Of a stretch of 64,000 nt of DNA, positions 33,536-41,743 are shown in pieces. The notes under the pieces were generated by a model. The model did not search any database and was not told the origin of the DNA. It worked only from the letters and a program-made list of their open reading frames with translations. The position numbers and the translations under genes were made by a program. The stretch comes from Neofamilia sp964346535 (GTDB lineage: Bacteria; Bacillota; Clostridia; Tissierellales; Peptoniphilaceae): assembly GCA_964346535.1 (NCBI GenBank), contig CAYFUN010000002.1, positions 1-64,000 on the forward strand, written 5' to 3'. Position 1 is the first letter of the stretch; the number at the start of each line of letters is the position of its first letter.

Positions 33536-33582
33536 ATAAAAAAAGCTACTATCACTGCACATGGCTAGTGATAATAGCTTTT
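33536..33582 (-). terminator. Terminator of the tRNA-Leu gene
   Basis: AAAAGCTA-TATCACT pairs with AGTGATA-TAGCTTTT (33541-33556 / 33567-33582), immediately after the tRNA CCA end, with a T run on the minus strand. Confidence 0.85.
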
Positions 33583-33584
33583 TA

Positions 33585-33668
33585 TGGTGCGGGAAAGAGG
33601 ACTTGAACCCCCACGTCATAGACACTAGATCCTAAGTCTAGCGCGTCTGCCAATTCCGCCACTCCCGC
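33585..33668 (-). tRNA. tRNA-Leu (anticodon TAG)
   Basis: The minus strand folds as a cloverleaf: acceptor GCGGGAG/CTTTCCCGC region, anticodon stem CTAGA/TCTAG with loop CTTAGGA (anticodon TAG), a long variable arm typical of leucine tRNA, a T-arm with GGTTCAAGTCC, and an encoded CCA end. It reads CUN leucine codons. A strong promoter lies at 33682-33710 and a terminator follows. Confidence 0.95.
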
Positions 33669-33681
33669 AAGGAACTTATTT

Positions 33682-33710
33682 ATAATAACAAGCTTTTCAA
33701 TCTTTGTCAA
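33682..33710 (-). promoter_or_regulatory. Promoter of tRNA-Leu
   Basis: Minus strand TTGACA (33705-33710), 17-base spacer, TATTAT (33682-33687): a near-consensus vegetative promoter, 14 bases from the mature tRNA. Confidence 0.8.
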
Positions 33711-33807
33711 TAGAAATTTACAAAAATTTTACTTTTTTAATTTTGCCAGCTAAAGTCTTGTAAACTTTAGATTTTACTTAGAAAAAATACTTATTTGTTC
33801 CAATCTT

Positions 33808-33816
33808 TGTTATAAT
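33808..33816 (+). promoter_or_regulatory. Extended -10 promoter of the DUF2207-like gene
   Basis: TGT-TATAAT, 17 bases before the ATG at 33834; AGAGGTGA ribosome site between. Confidence 0.55.
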
Positions 33817-33833
33817 AATTTTAGAGGTGACTT

Positions 33834-34769
33834 ATGCTTATTAGGATTTTAAATATACTTGCCTTTGTCCTTGGAGTTTTTATTATTATTGCAAATTCAA
33901 GGAGAATTAAAAAGGGCCAGGTTACAAAAATAGAAGAAAATTTACTGCCTGTAGAGAAAAATTATCTTTACAAGGACATGACCTATCTCAACCGAGGAAT
34001 TTTAGTTACTCTTTTAGACCTCTTTAGACGTGAAAAAATTTCCATTGAAGAATATAAAAGAGATTCTAGAAATAAAAAAAGGGCCGACTTTGTTATTGAA
34101 TACAAGTTTACCCTTTTAGATAAAAGTGATTTAAAGCCCCATGAAGAAATTTTTTTAAAAAATATTTTTGAGGGCAAAAACGAAGTAACAACTGACGACC
34201 TGACCCAAAGGGCCATTAATGGTGACAGTTTTTTAAAAGATCAGGGCAAATGGGCCTTGGCTGTTGAAAATGACCTTAAGGCTAAAAAGATTTTATCTAT
34301 TGGCGACAAAAAGGCCACCAGGCGCATGAAGGCCTTGGGACTTTTGATTTTCCTTTTAGGCATGGTCTCAATTTTTAAGCACGAAATAACTGGCATTATT
34401 TCCCTTATCTTTTCGATTTTTATTTTATTAATTGGCATTAATATGGGCATGGAAAAATCCAAGTACGGCCAAGACCTAATTGTAAACATGGCCCAAGTTG
34501 AAAAAGCTGCCAAGGAAGGAAAATTAATTGGAGTTTCTGAAGACATGCTTTTAGAACTTTTAGCCCTGGCCCTGCCTATGAAGTATTTTCTTCCTGTCTA
34601 CAAGACCTGCAAGCCATCAAAGGCCATTGACCTTGTGGCCAAGTCTTTAAATGACCAAGGCGGTTCTTATTTTGACGACGGAGTTTTAAGGGCCTTTATG
34701 GGCTACTCTGTCCCAACAAGGGCCGACTCCCTTGATACCAATAGAATCGATATTAGACTTTTTAAATAA
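33834..34769 (+). CDS. Membrane protein resembling the DUF2207 C-terminal region
   Basis: A 311-residue protein: an N-terminal helix (about 4-20), a cytoplasmic domain (about 45-165) with GILVTLLDLFRREKISIEEY and DLKPHEEIFLKNIF resembling the winged-helix-like cytoplasmic part of DUF2207 proteins, two close membrane helices (about 167-203), then a soluble tail. The large extracellular N-terminal domain of full DUF2207 proteins is missing, so this is either a natural short form or a different family. It is followed 14 bases later by an M20 amidohydrolase gene, probably in one mRNA. Function unknown. Confidence 0.6.
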   Translation: MLIRILNILAFVLGVFIIIANSRRIKKGQVTKIEENLLPVEKNYLYKDMTYLNRGILVTLLDLFRREKISIEEYKRDSRNKKRADFVIEYKFTLLDKSDLKPHEEIFLKNIFEGKNEVTTDDLTQRAINGDSFLKDQGKWALAVENDLKAKKILSIGDKKATRRMKALGLLIFLLGMVSIFKHEITGIISLIFSIFILLIGINMGMEKSKYGQDLIVNMAQVEKAAKEGKLIGVSEDMLLELLALALPMKYFLPVYKTCKPSKAIDLVAKSLNDQGGSYFDDGVLRAFMGYSVPTRADSLDTNRIDIRLFK

Positions 34770-34783
34770 ACTTAGGAGAATTT

Positions 34784-35974
34784 ATGAAGCTTGAAAAGAT
34801 AAAGGAAGACATTTTAGAAAGACAAGCTGATTTTATAAATATTCGCAGACACCTGCACCAAAATCCAGAACTTGGCATGAAGGAATATAAGACCACTGAC
34901 TTTATTGTCGAAACTTTAAAGTCCTTTGGCATAGACAATGTAGAAAAAATTAAGGACACTGGCGTTGTTGCAGTAATTGGAGAAGACTATAACAACTGTG
35001 TAGCTATTAGGGCTGACATTGATGCCCTGCCTATTAATGAAGACAATGACTTGGACTTTAAGTCAGTAAATGAAAATATTATGCACGCCTGTGGCCATGA
35101 CTTGCATACTACTTGCCTACTGGGAGCTGCCTATATTTTTCAAAAGTACAAGGCTGACTTAAAGGGCTCTGTTAAATTAATTTTTCAACCTGGCGAAGAA
35201 GTAGCCCAAGGAGCCAAGTATATGATCGAAAACGGCGTCTTAGAAAATGAGCCAAGGCCCAAGTGTATTTTTGGTCTCCACGCCTGGCCTTTAGAAAATG
35301 CAGGGACAGTCTTTCACAGACATGGAAAGATGGGCGCCTCATCTGACCGCTTTACTATAAAAATTTATGGCAAATCTGGCCACGCTGCCCATCCAAACAA
35401 GGCAGTTGATCCAATTTTAATTGCTGGCCATGTTATTGTAGCTGTTCAGGCAATTATCTCCAGAGAAATTTCTGCCTTGGACCAAGGTGTTGTAACTATA
35501 GCTTCAATCCATTCTGGCCAGGCTACTAATGTCATTCCAGGTGAAGTTGAATTAAAGGGAGCCATTAGGTGCCTAGATGAAGATGTAAGGTCTTTTATCC
35601 ACCAAAGGCTAGAAGAGATAGTTCAGTCAACTGCAAAAACTTTTAGAGGCCAGGCTGAGGTAAATATTACTAAAGGCATTCCAGTTTCTTATAATGAAGA
35701 AAGACTGTCTGAAGAAATTGAAAGATCTTTAATTAAGGCTTTAGGTCAAGACGCTTATATTTATAATCCTCATCCATCTATGGGATCAGAAGACTTTGCC
35801 TACTATGGCCAGCACATTCCTGCTGCCATGTACAGGCTGGGAACAGGTTTTGCAAATGAAGTCAACCCTCCCCTTCACTCAAAGGACCTTATGATAAATG
35901 AAGCTGCTATAAAAACTGGAATCCTGTCTATGGTAGCTGTTGCCTTTGATCTTTTAGAAAACTTCGAAAAATAA
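34784..35974 (+). CDS. M20 family amidohydrolase
   Basis: A 396-residue M20D amidohydrolase (N-acyl-amino-acid or N-acetyl-diaminopimelate type). Metal motifs HACGHD (101-106), GEE in FQPGEE, and HPSMGSEDF near the C-terminus. IRADIDALPI and FGLHAWP are typical. The substrate is not predictable: hippurate-, acetyl- and indole-conjugate hydrolases all share these motifs. TAGGAGAA precedes the ATG. It is the second gene after the DUF2207-like gene and ends at a bidirectional terminator shared with the convergent amidohydrolase pair. Confidence 0.92.
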   Translation: MKLEKIKEDILERQADFINIRRHLHQNPELGMKEYKTTDFIVETLKSFGIDNVEKIKDTGVVAVIGEDYNNCVAIRADIDALPINEDNDLDFKSVNENIMHACGHDLHTTCLLGAAYIFQKYKADLKGSVKLIFQPGEEVAQGAKYMIENGVLENEPRPKCIFGLHAWPLENAGTVFHRHGKMGASSDRFTIKIYGKSGHAAHPNKAVDPILIAGHVIVAVQAIISREISALDQGVVTIASIHSGQATNVIPGEVELKGAIRCLDEDVRSFIHQRLEEIVQSTAKTFRGQAEVNITKGIPVSYNEERLSEEIERSLIKALGQDAYIYNPHPSMGSEDFAYYGQHIPAAMYRLGTGFANEVNPPLHSKDLMINEAAIKTGILSMVAVAFDLLENFEK

Positions 35975-35985
35975 ATTTTACAAAG

Positions 35986-36030
35986 AAAAAAGTCCTGGAC
36001 CAAGTGATTTTGGTCTAGGACTTATTTTAT
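35986..36030. terminator. Bidirectional terminator between convergent genes
   Basis: AGTCCT-GACCA (35991-36002) with TGGTC-AGGACT (36011-36022), T runs in both directions. It serves the M20 gene (+) and the amidohydrolase pair (-). Confidence 0.85.
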
Positions 36031-37155
36031 TTAAAGGGCAAGTTCTCCGTTTATTATAACTTTTTCTGGACTTGCATAAAGGTCAAGGGGATCTCCGTCC
36101 CAAATTAAGATGTCGGCGTCTTTGCCAACTTCTATGCTTCCAATTTTGTCTTCTAAGCCAACAGCTTTTGCTGCATTTATTGTTAGGGCCTTTAAAAGTT
36201 CTAGGCCGTCTAACTTTTTCCTATACATCATAAGGGCATTAACCATTGTTAGGTCAATGGCAGTTTCAGGATGGTTGGTAGATGCTGCAAAAGAAATTCC
36301 TGCGTCTGCTAAAATTTTTCCACCAACTGCTTCTCTTTTTGAAACTTCGTGATTTCTCTTGCCACCATAAACTGGGCCATAAACTAGGCTGACCTTGTGG
36401 TCTTTTATAAAGTCAGGAATTAAATAGGCCTCATCTGCCCTGTCTACAGTGTAGTTTAGAGAAAATTCTTCTCCAATTCTAACAGCAGTTACAATGTCTT
36501 GGACTTGTCTGGCTTCAAATTTTACTAACATGCCATCAAAAACTCTGCTAAGGGCTTCTAAGTTCATATCAAAATCTTTTTTGTCAGATTCCTTGTAGTC
36601 TTTGGCTTGGATTAGGGCCTGTCTTATTAAGGCAGCTGATCCCATTCTAGTTACTGGGCTTTTGCCTTTTGATCCAAAGGCAGACTTTGGTCCCATGCCT
36701 AGGGTGAACTTGTAGGCAATTTCATCTTTAATTAGTCTAGAGTCTAAGTCTTTGCCAAAGGTCTTTAAGGCTGCACAAGTTCCGCCAATTAAATTTTTTG
36801 ATCCTGGGCCTGTAACTACAGTTGTTACTCCAGTTCTAAGAGCATCTTCAAAGGCTTCGTCTGCTGTACTAATTCCATCTAAGGCCCTTAGTTTTGGATT
36901 TATTGGATCTACTCCTTCGTCCATGTCGTTGCCGTCTGGATAAATTGCCTCTTTTAGGCCAAGGGAAGATGAAGGTTCAATTAAACCTGGGGTTACAATT
37001 TTTCCCTCAGCGTCAATGACGTCAAAGTCTCCATCAATTTTTTCGTCTATATCTTTTATGGCAGAAATTTTTCCATTTTCAATGAAAATATTTTTTGGAC
37101 TGCCAAAGTTTTCTACCATGTCATATACTTTAGCATTTTTTATAATCAAAGTCAT
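36031..37155 (-). CDS. Amidohydrolase-like protein lacking metal ligands (probable pseudoenzyme)
   Basis: A 374-residue paralogue of the product of the preceding gene, aligned along its length (shared TVVTGPGS, GSKGKSPVTRMGSAALIR, LTINAAKA and GSIEVGKDADILIWD). Every canonical metal position is changed: the HxH of the partner (ESHCHMG) reads EPSSSLG (Ser 62, Ser 64), HAH reads EAR (214-216), the next His reads Arg 239, and TTDHP reads STNHP (Asn 294). The frame is intact and translation is coupled: ATG 37155 overlaps the end of the upstream gene and follows AAGGAGG. A non-catalytic subunit or regulator is therefore more likely than decay. Its binding partner is inferred. Confidence 0.85.
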   Translation of the reverse strand: MTLIIKNAKVYDMVENFGSPKNIFIENGKISAIKDIDEKIDGDFDVIDAEGKIVTPGLIEPSSSLGLKEAIYPDGNDMDEGVDPINPKLRALDGISTADEAFEDALRTGVTTVVTGPGSKNLIGGTCAALKTFGKDLDSRLIKDEIAYKFTLGMGPKSAFGSKGKSPVTRMGSAALIRQALIQAKDYKESDKKDFDMNLEALSRVFDGMLVKFEARQVQDIVTAVRIGEEFSLNYTVDRADEAYLIPDFIKDHKVSLVYGPVYGGKRNHEVSKREAVGGKILADAGISFAASTNHPETAIDLTMVNALMMYRKKLDGLELLKALTINAAKAVGLEDKIGSIEVGKDADILIWDGDPLDLYASPEKVIINGELAL

Positions 37156-38323
37156 AGCCTTCCTCCTTGTGGTCGTAGGCAAGTTTGCCGTTTATAAAAA
37201 CTTTTCCTGCTTGGTGTAGGGTATCAAATGGTGGCACGTCCCAAATTACTAGGTCTGCATCTTTGCCAACTTCTAATGATCCAACTGTCTCAGCAATGTC
37301 AGTAATTTTAGCTGCATTTATTGTCAGAGCCTCTAAAACTTTCTTTTCAGATGCTCCTTCTTTAATGTATAAAATCGCCTGACTAAGCATGGCTTCAATT
37401 GGAATTACTGGATGGTCTGTTGTTATGGAAAAGTCCATGCCCTTTTCTTCCATTAGGCCGCCAATTTCTGCTCCCTTGTACTTAAGTTCGTACTTGCCCT
37501 TAAAGCCTAAAGATGGACCGACAATGCAGTCGACCTTGTGGTCTTTTAAATAATCTAAAATCATCTTTCCAGATGTTGTGTGTTCAATTGAATAGTTGAT
37601 AGAAAATTCTTCTGCTATTCTTATGGCAGTTATAATGTCATCTGCTTCATGGGCGTGAATTTTTACTCTCATGCCGTCAAAGGCTCTAGCAAGTGATGCT
37701 AGGTGGATGTCATACTTTGGTTTGTCTGCTGGGTCCTTGGTCTCCTCGTATTTTTTTAATTTTTCGTGGTAGGCCTTGGCCTTGAAAAATTCTTCTCTCA
37801 TTAAGGCAGCTGATCCCATTCTAGTTACTGGAGATTTGCCCTTAGAGCCGTAAACTCTTTTTGGATTTTCTCCTAGGGCCATTTTTAAGGCCACTTCTTC
37901 TTTAATAATTCTTTGGTCCAAGTCTTCTTCAGATGTTTTTAGAGCGATAAAGGTTCCGCCCATAAGGTTGGCAGAACCTGGTCCTGTAACTATAGTTGTT
38001 ACTCCATGTTTTCTCGCTGCATAAAAACCTGAGTCAAAGGGATTAATTGCATCTAGGCCTCTTAGACCTGGTAGAAGTGGATCAGATGTTTCGTTGCCGT
38101 CAATGCCTGATTCTACTCCAGTGTCATAGACTCCCATGTGACAGTGGGATTCAATTAGACCTGGAGTTACTAATTTCATTTCAGCATCTACAATGTCATA
38201 ATTGTCTTTTGCTTCAATTTCTTCAGCAATTTCCACAATTTTCTTTCCGTCAATTAATATGTCTCTCTTTTCCTTATAGACCTTGTCCATGTCTATAAGC
38301 TTACAATTTTTTATAAGTAACAT
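37130..38323 (-). CDS. Metal-dependent amidohydrolase (COG1228 type)
   Basis: A 397-residue amidohydrolase of the imidazolonepropionase/prolidase-like group with a complete metal site: HCH (60-62) in PGLIESHCHMG, HAH (223-225), His 248 and Asp 303 in TTDHP. Characterised relatives act on cyclic amides, Xaa-Pro or acyl-amino-acid substrates; the reaction here cannot be set. AGGAC precedes the ATG, and its promoter is an extended -10 at 38414-38422. Its last 26 bases overlap the start of the inactive paralogue, so both are made together. Confidence 0.88.
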   Translation of the reverse strand: MLLIKNCKLIDMDKVYKEKRDILIDGKKIVEIAEEIEAKDNYDIVDAEMKLVTPGLIESHCHMGVYDTGVESGIDGNETSDPLLPGLRGLDAINPFDSGFYAARKHGVTTIVTGPGSANLMGGTFIALKTSEEDLDQRIIKEEVALKMALGENPKRVYGSKGKSPVTRMGSAALMREEFFKAKAYHEKLKKYEETKDPADKPKYDIHLASLARAFDGMRVKIHAHEADDIITAIRIAEEFSINYSIEHTTSGKMILDYLKDHKVDCIVGPSLGFKGKYELKYKGAEIGGLMEEKGMDFSITTDHPVIPIEAMLSQAILYIKEGASEKKVLEALTINAAKITDIAETVGSLEVGKDADLVIWDVPPFDTLHQAGKVFINGKLAYDHKEEGYDFDYKKC

Positions 38324-38413
38324 AAGTCCTCCATTTTAAAAAAGCTCTATTGAGCCTGAGTTTTCTCTAAGCAAAGTTTAACTTTCTTTGCAAGTCAAAC
38401 TTCCTATAAAATT
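38324..38413 (-). promoter_or_regulatory. Leader with hairpin and terminator-like element before the amidohydrolase pair
   Basis: From the -10 at 38414-38419 the leader holds GCAAAG-n9-CTTTGC, then GCTC-aata-GAGC followed by six T, immediately upstream of the ribosome site. The second hairpin looks like a weak attenuator. No known riboswitch was recognised. Confidence 0.4.
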
Positions 38414-38422
38414 ATTATAGCA
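38414..38422 (-). promoter_or_regulatory. Extended -10 promoter of the amidohydrolase pair
   Basis: The minus strand reads TGC-TATAAT; no strong -35. Confidence 0.5.
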
Positions 38423-38522
38423 CAAGTTTTAAAGGTCCAAAATTTTTGCCAGGAATTTTATCTTAGACAAAAATACAAATTCAAAAAAACAAATTGCATT
38501 TTTCTATTTTAAAATTGCAAAT

Positions 38523-38565
38523 AAAAAAGAAGCCACCTACAAAAATTTGCAAGTGAGCTTCTCAT
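38523..38565 (-). terminator. Terminator of the cobalamin gene cluster
   Basis: AGAAGC-CAC with GTG-GCTTCT arms and a T run on the minus strand, just past the phosphatase stop codon. Confidence 0.75.
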
Positions 38566-38566
38566 T

Positions 38567-39142
38567 TTAAATTCGATTTACGTATGAGATCCTTTGGTAG
38601 TCGCCATTTTTTATTAGGCTAAAGGACCCGTTGGCTACATCGAAGCGAGTGTAGGCTTCAATGTCTCCTATAACTGCTGCCAACATCAAGGCGATAAAGC
38701 CTCCATGGCTAACGAGAAGAATGTTGCCGCTATAGGACTTGGCTTCTTTTAAAACCTTTTGGGCCCTGGCATAGGCTTCTTCTACACTTTCTCCATGAGG
38801 CAGAGGCTTTTTTATTGGATCTTTAAGATAGGCTTGGACTTGGTCTGGATAAAGACTTAGGCCTTGGTCAAAGGTTAGGCCTCTTAGGTCTCCTGCATTT
38901 ATTTCCTGAATATTTTCTTTTATTTCAAAGGGATAGGCGTGGTAGTTATTTATTATTTCAAAGGTCTCTCTCGTTCTGGCTAGGGGAGAAACCCAGGCCC
39001 TGTCTATAATCATTTTTTGCAACCTGTCTGCTGCCTTTTCAATTTGGTAGACTCCCTTGTCAGAAAGTGGACAGTCGTCTGTTGAATATTTGCCCTGGGT
39101 ATTGTGCACTGTCTCTCCATGTCTAAGTAATATTAAATCCAT
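38567..39142 (-). CDS. cobC: Histidine phosphatase family protein, probable alpha-ribazole phosphatase
   Basis: A 191-residue member of the phosphoglycerate-mutase-like histidine phosphatases: catalytic LRHGETVHN at 5-13, LSDKG, and LVSHGGFIAL near the C-terminus. Position directly after cobS (the start overlaps the cobS stop) makes dephosphorylation of alpha-ribazole phosphate, or of adenosylcobalamin phosphate, the likely job. The sequence alone would also fit a general phosphatase. ATG 39142 follows a G-rich ribosome site. It ends the cluster. Confidence 0.82.
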   Translation of the reverse strand: MDLILLRHGETVHNTQGKYSTDDCPLSDKGVYQIEKAADRLQKMIIDRAWVSPLARTRETFEIINNYHAYPFEIKENIQEINAGDLRGLTFDQGLSLYPDQVQAYLKDPIKKPLPHGESVEEAYARAQKVLKEAKSYSGNILLVSHGGFIALMLAAVIGDIEAYTRFDVANGSFSLIKNGDYQRISYVNRI

Positions 39143-39867
39143 GTTAACCCCCAAAATACTAATAAGGCTACAAGTTCATTTATTTCTATTGTAGCTCCAT
39201 AAAGGTCTCCTGTTAGGCCACCAATTTTTTTGCTGGCCAGTCTAATAAGAAGTTGGCCAACAATTAAGCTTATAAGGGCCACTGGTAAAATTTTCCAGTC
39301 AAAGTAGGCCAAGACTCCTAAGAGAATTAAGTTAAAGAAAAAGGCCTTGTAGTCACTTAAGGCTTCTTTCATCGCCGCCCCAAAACCACCTGGCCTAGCT
39401 AGGCCACCTTTTTTTATAACATAAAGGGCAGACAGCCTAGATACAAATGAAACTTGTGCCAAAGTGAGAACTAAGTCATCTGTAAAAGATGCATAAAAAG
39501 CAAACTTAAAGAGACAGTAAATAATTAAAGTCAAAGAGCCAAAGGACCCAATTAATGAGTCTTTCATTATATCTAAAATCTTAGCTGGGTCTGCATTTGA
39601 CAAAAATCCATCTGCTGTATCTGCAAGGCCGTCTAAGTGAAGGCCGCCAGTTAAAAGAATATAAAGGGTCAAGGCCAAGACTGCCCCAACTAGTGGAGCC
39701 TTTGGGTTTACCCATTGTAAAAGCAGGCCAAGAAGGCTGCCAATTAAAAGTCCAAGGATTGGCAAAAAGCCTAAGGCGATTTTTAAATTCTTTTTTGAAA
39801 AGTCTACTGGCTTTTTTAGGGGAATCCTAGAAAAAACCTGGAAGGATAAAATTATTCCGTCTATCAT
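39133..39867 (-). CDS. cobS: Adenosylcobinamide-GDP ribazoletransferase (cobalamin synthase)
   Basis: Joins adenosylcobinamide-GDP and alpha-ribazole (phosphate) to form adenosylcobalamin (phosphate), at the membrane. The 244-residue multi-pass protein has the family motif GGLHLDGLADTADGF and GDxYGATIEINEL near the C-terminus. It overlaps cobU upstream by four bases (ATGA-type coupling) and the phosphatase gene downstream. Confidence 0.95.
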   Translation of the reverse strand: MIDGIILSFQVFSRIPLKKPVDFSKKNLKIALGFLPILGLLIGSLLGLLLQWVNPKAPLVGAVLALTLYILLTGGLHLDGLADTADGFLSNADPAKILDIMKDSLIGSFGSLTLIIYCLFKFAFYASFTDDLVLTLAQVSFVSRLSALYVIKKGGLARPGGFGAAMKEALSDYKAFFFNLILLGVLAYFDWKILPVALISLIVGQLLIRLASKKIGGLTGDLYGATIEINELVALLVFWGLTWI

Positions 39868-40400
39868 TTTAACTTCAGCTCAATTCCACAAACTACTAAA
39901 TAAACTTCATCACAAAGCTTGGCCACCCTTTGAGAAATTCTGCCAAGACAGTCTGTATAAACTCTGCTTATGTGGTTCATAGGAGTTAGACTTAGGCCAA
40001 CTTCGTTGGTGATTATAATTAGGTCCTTGTCCTTTTCTCTTACATAAGTAATTAGGTCAAGGACATTTTTATAAACTTCATCTTCAATTTCCTGGGCAAG
40101 GTCTGGAGAAATTCTCTCTAGGTCCTTGGTCTTGTCGTACATAATATTTGATGTCATTGTCCCCAGGCACTCAAGAAGAAAATAATCTTCATCGCCAATA
40201 TGAGAAAGAAAGTCCTTGTAACATTCATAAGTTGACCAAGTTTCTGGCCTGGTCTCTTTATGCTTCCTTACTCTCTCTTCCATTTCAGCTCCGTCAACAC
40301 TTGCTGTTGCTATATAGGCTACATTTTTCTTGTCTTTTAATAATCCTTCTGCAAAGGAGGACTTGCCTGAGCGCTGGCCTCCTGTAACTAATCTTATCAT
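39864..40400 (-). CDS. cobU: Bifunctional adenosylcobinamide kinase/guanylyltransferase
   Basis: Phosphorylates adenosylcobinamide and then attaches GMP, activating it for CobS. The 178-residue protein has the P-loop GGQRSGKS at its N-terminus, the conserved RVRKHKETRP with the His that carries GMP, and TNEVGLSLTP near the C-terminus. It starts directly at the end of cobT (adjacent stop and start) and overlaps cobS by four bases. Confidence 0.95.
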   Translation of the reverse strand: MIRLVTGGQRSGKSSFAEGLLKDKKNVAYIATASVDGAEMEERVRKHKETRPETWSTYECYKDFLSHIGDEDYFLLECLGTMTSNIMYDKTKDLERISPDLAQEIEDEVYKNVLDLITYVREKDKDLIIITNEVGLSLTPMNHISRVYTDCLGRISQRVAKLCDEVYLVVCGIELKLK

Positions 40401-41477
40401 TTATTTTTTGTCCCTAATGTTTACCAGGCAGTTAATAATATCTGTTTGGTCAAACTTAACCATATTGTTCATACAATATAGGGAGTCATCTAAAAGTCTA
40501 AATAAAAGTGGACAACCTGCCCCTTCGCCTAGTCTCATTTCAAGATCAAAGTAGCCCCTTAGTCCCATTTGGTCCAAGGCAAATTTTGATCCAGCTTCTT
40601 TGGCTATATGAGATGCAAAGAGATAGTCTTTTACATTTTCGTTGAGCTTGTAGGCCACCAAGGCTCCTGCTGAAGAAATAAGGCCGTCAATTACTCCTGC
40701 AACCTTGTGCTTGGCGCAGGCCAAATAAACTCCAGCCATGGCTCCAATATCATAGCCGCCAACTTTAGCTAAAACTCCTAGAGGATCTGCTGGGTCAATA
40801 TTTCTAAGATCAAGGCAGTCTCTTACAACTCTTAACTTGTTTGCAAGTTGCTCATCTGTTACTCCTGATCCAAGGCCAACAACTTCCTCTTCTGAAATTC
40901 CTGTTAGGCCTCTAATAACTGCTGCCGAAGTTGTAGTGTTTCCCATACCTAGTTCGCCAGTTCCTAAGACCTTGTAGCCTTTTTCTATATATTCGCAAGC
41001 TAGATCATAGCCAATGGAAATAGCCTCTAAGGCCTCTTCCCTAGTCATGGCATCTTCCTTCATAAAGTTTTTTGTGCCGTTGGAAATTCTCCTATTTAAA
41101 ACTTTTTCATTTCCCTTAAAGTCTTCAATTCCCAAGTCGACAACTAAAACATCTGCTCCAGCATTTTCTGCTAGGGCAACAACTCCTGTTTTGTTTTCGC
41201 CCATTTGCACAGCTAAAAGGTCAGTTAAAATTCTTGGCGAAGAAGAAATGTTTTCTTCGTAGATACCATTGTCATTGCAAAAAACTAAAACTGCCTTCTT
41301 AGAAACTTTTTCTGGAAGTTCCCCTAAGATTCCACAAAGCTTTATGCCAACTTCTTCTACTTGGCCTAGAGATCCTGTTGGATGAACTAGGCTGTCCCAA
41401 TAGTCTCTATATTTTTTTAAGTCTGCTTCTGGAATTGGATCAATGCCAGCCCTTAGCTCTTCGATTTTATAAGTCAT
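40401..41477 (-). CDS. cobT: Nicotinate-nucleotide--dimethylbenzimidazole phosphoribosyltransferase
   Basis: Makes alpha-ribazole phosphate from nicotinate mononucleotide and a lower-ligand base such as dimethylbenzimidazole. At 358 residues it has the conserved HPTGSLG, GTGELGMGNTTTSAA and MRLGEGAGCPL (with the catalytic Glu) motifs. It overlaps the Cys-rich gene upstream by 11 bases. No base-synthesis genes (bluB or bza) are visible, so the lower ligand is probably scavenged or made elsewhere. Confidence 0.95.
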   Translation of the reverse strand: MTYKIEELRAGIDPIPEADLKKYRDYWDSLVHPTGSLGQVEEVGIKLCGILGELPEKVSKKAVLVFCNDNGIYEENISSSPRILTDLLAVQMGENKTGVVALAENAGADVLVVDLGIEDFKGNEKVLNRRISNGTKNFMKEDAMTREEALEAISIGYDLACEYIEKGYKVLGTGELGMGNTTTSAAVIRGLTGISEEEVVGLGSGVTDEQLANKLRVVRDCLDLRNIDPADPLGVLAKVGGYDIGAMAGVYLACAKHKVAGVIDGLISSAGALVAYKLNENVKDYLFASHIAKEAGSKFALDQMGLRGYFDLEMRLGEGAGCPLLFRLLDDSLYCMNNMVKFDQTDIINCLVNIRDKK

Positions 41478-41742
41478 TTTCTAGTCTCTTTATAGTCATT
41501 TCTGTTATATACTCTCCAAGCTTTTGGTTTATGTAGTCATAACCTCTTGGCTTGTGGGGAATCATACAATTTGTACAATCTTTAACTCCGTCTTTGATTT
41601 CAAAATTTCCACCACATTTTTCCTCTAACATATAAAGAGGGCAGTAGCAAAATAGGCAGTTGAAGTTTTCTACATCATCTGTCTTGTGGCAGGGTAAGTA
41701 CTTACAGTCGTGGTTGGTATAAAACCTATAAGAAAATTCCAT
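41467..41742 (-). CDS. Cysteine-rich small-domain protein in the cobalamin cluster
   Basis: A 91-residue protein with nine cysteines, most paired as in HDCKYLPCHK, FNCLFCYCPL and KDCTNCMIPH. It matches the cysteine-rich small domain (PF04071) that occurs alone or fused in cobalamin gene clusters and probably binds a metal. It is tightly embedded: one base after the cobD-like gene and 11 bases of overlap with cobT. A role in cobalt handling or lower-ligand chemistry is a guess. Confidence 0.85.
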   Translation of the reverse strand: MEFSYRFYTNHDCKYLPCHKTDDVENFNCLFCYCPLYMLEEKCGGNFEIKDGVKDCTNCMIPHKPRGYDYINQKLGEYITEMTIKRLENDL

Positions 41743-41743
41743 T

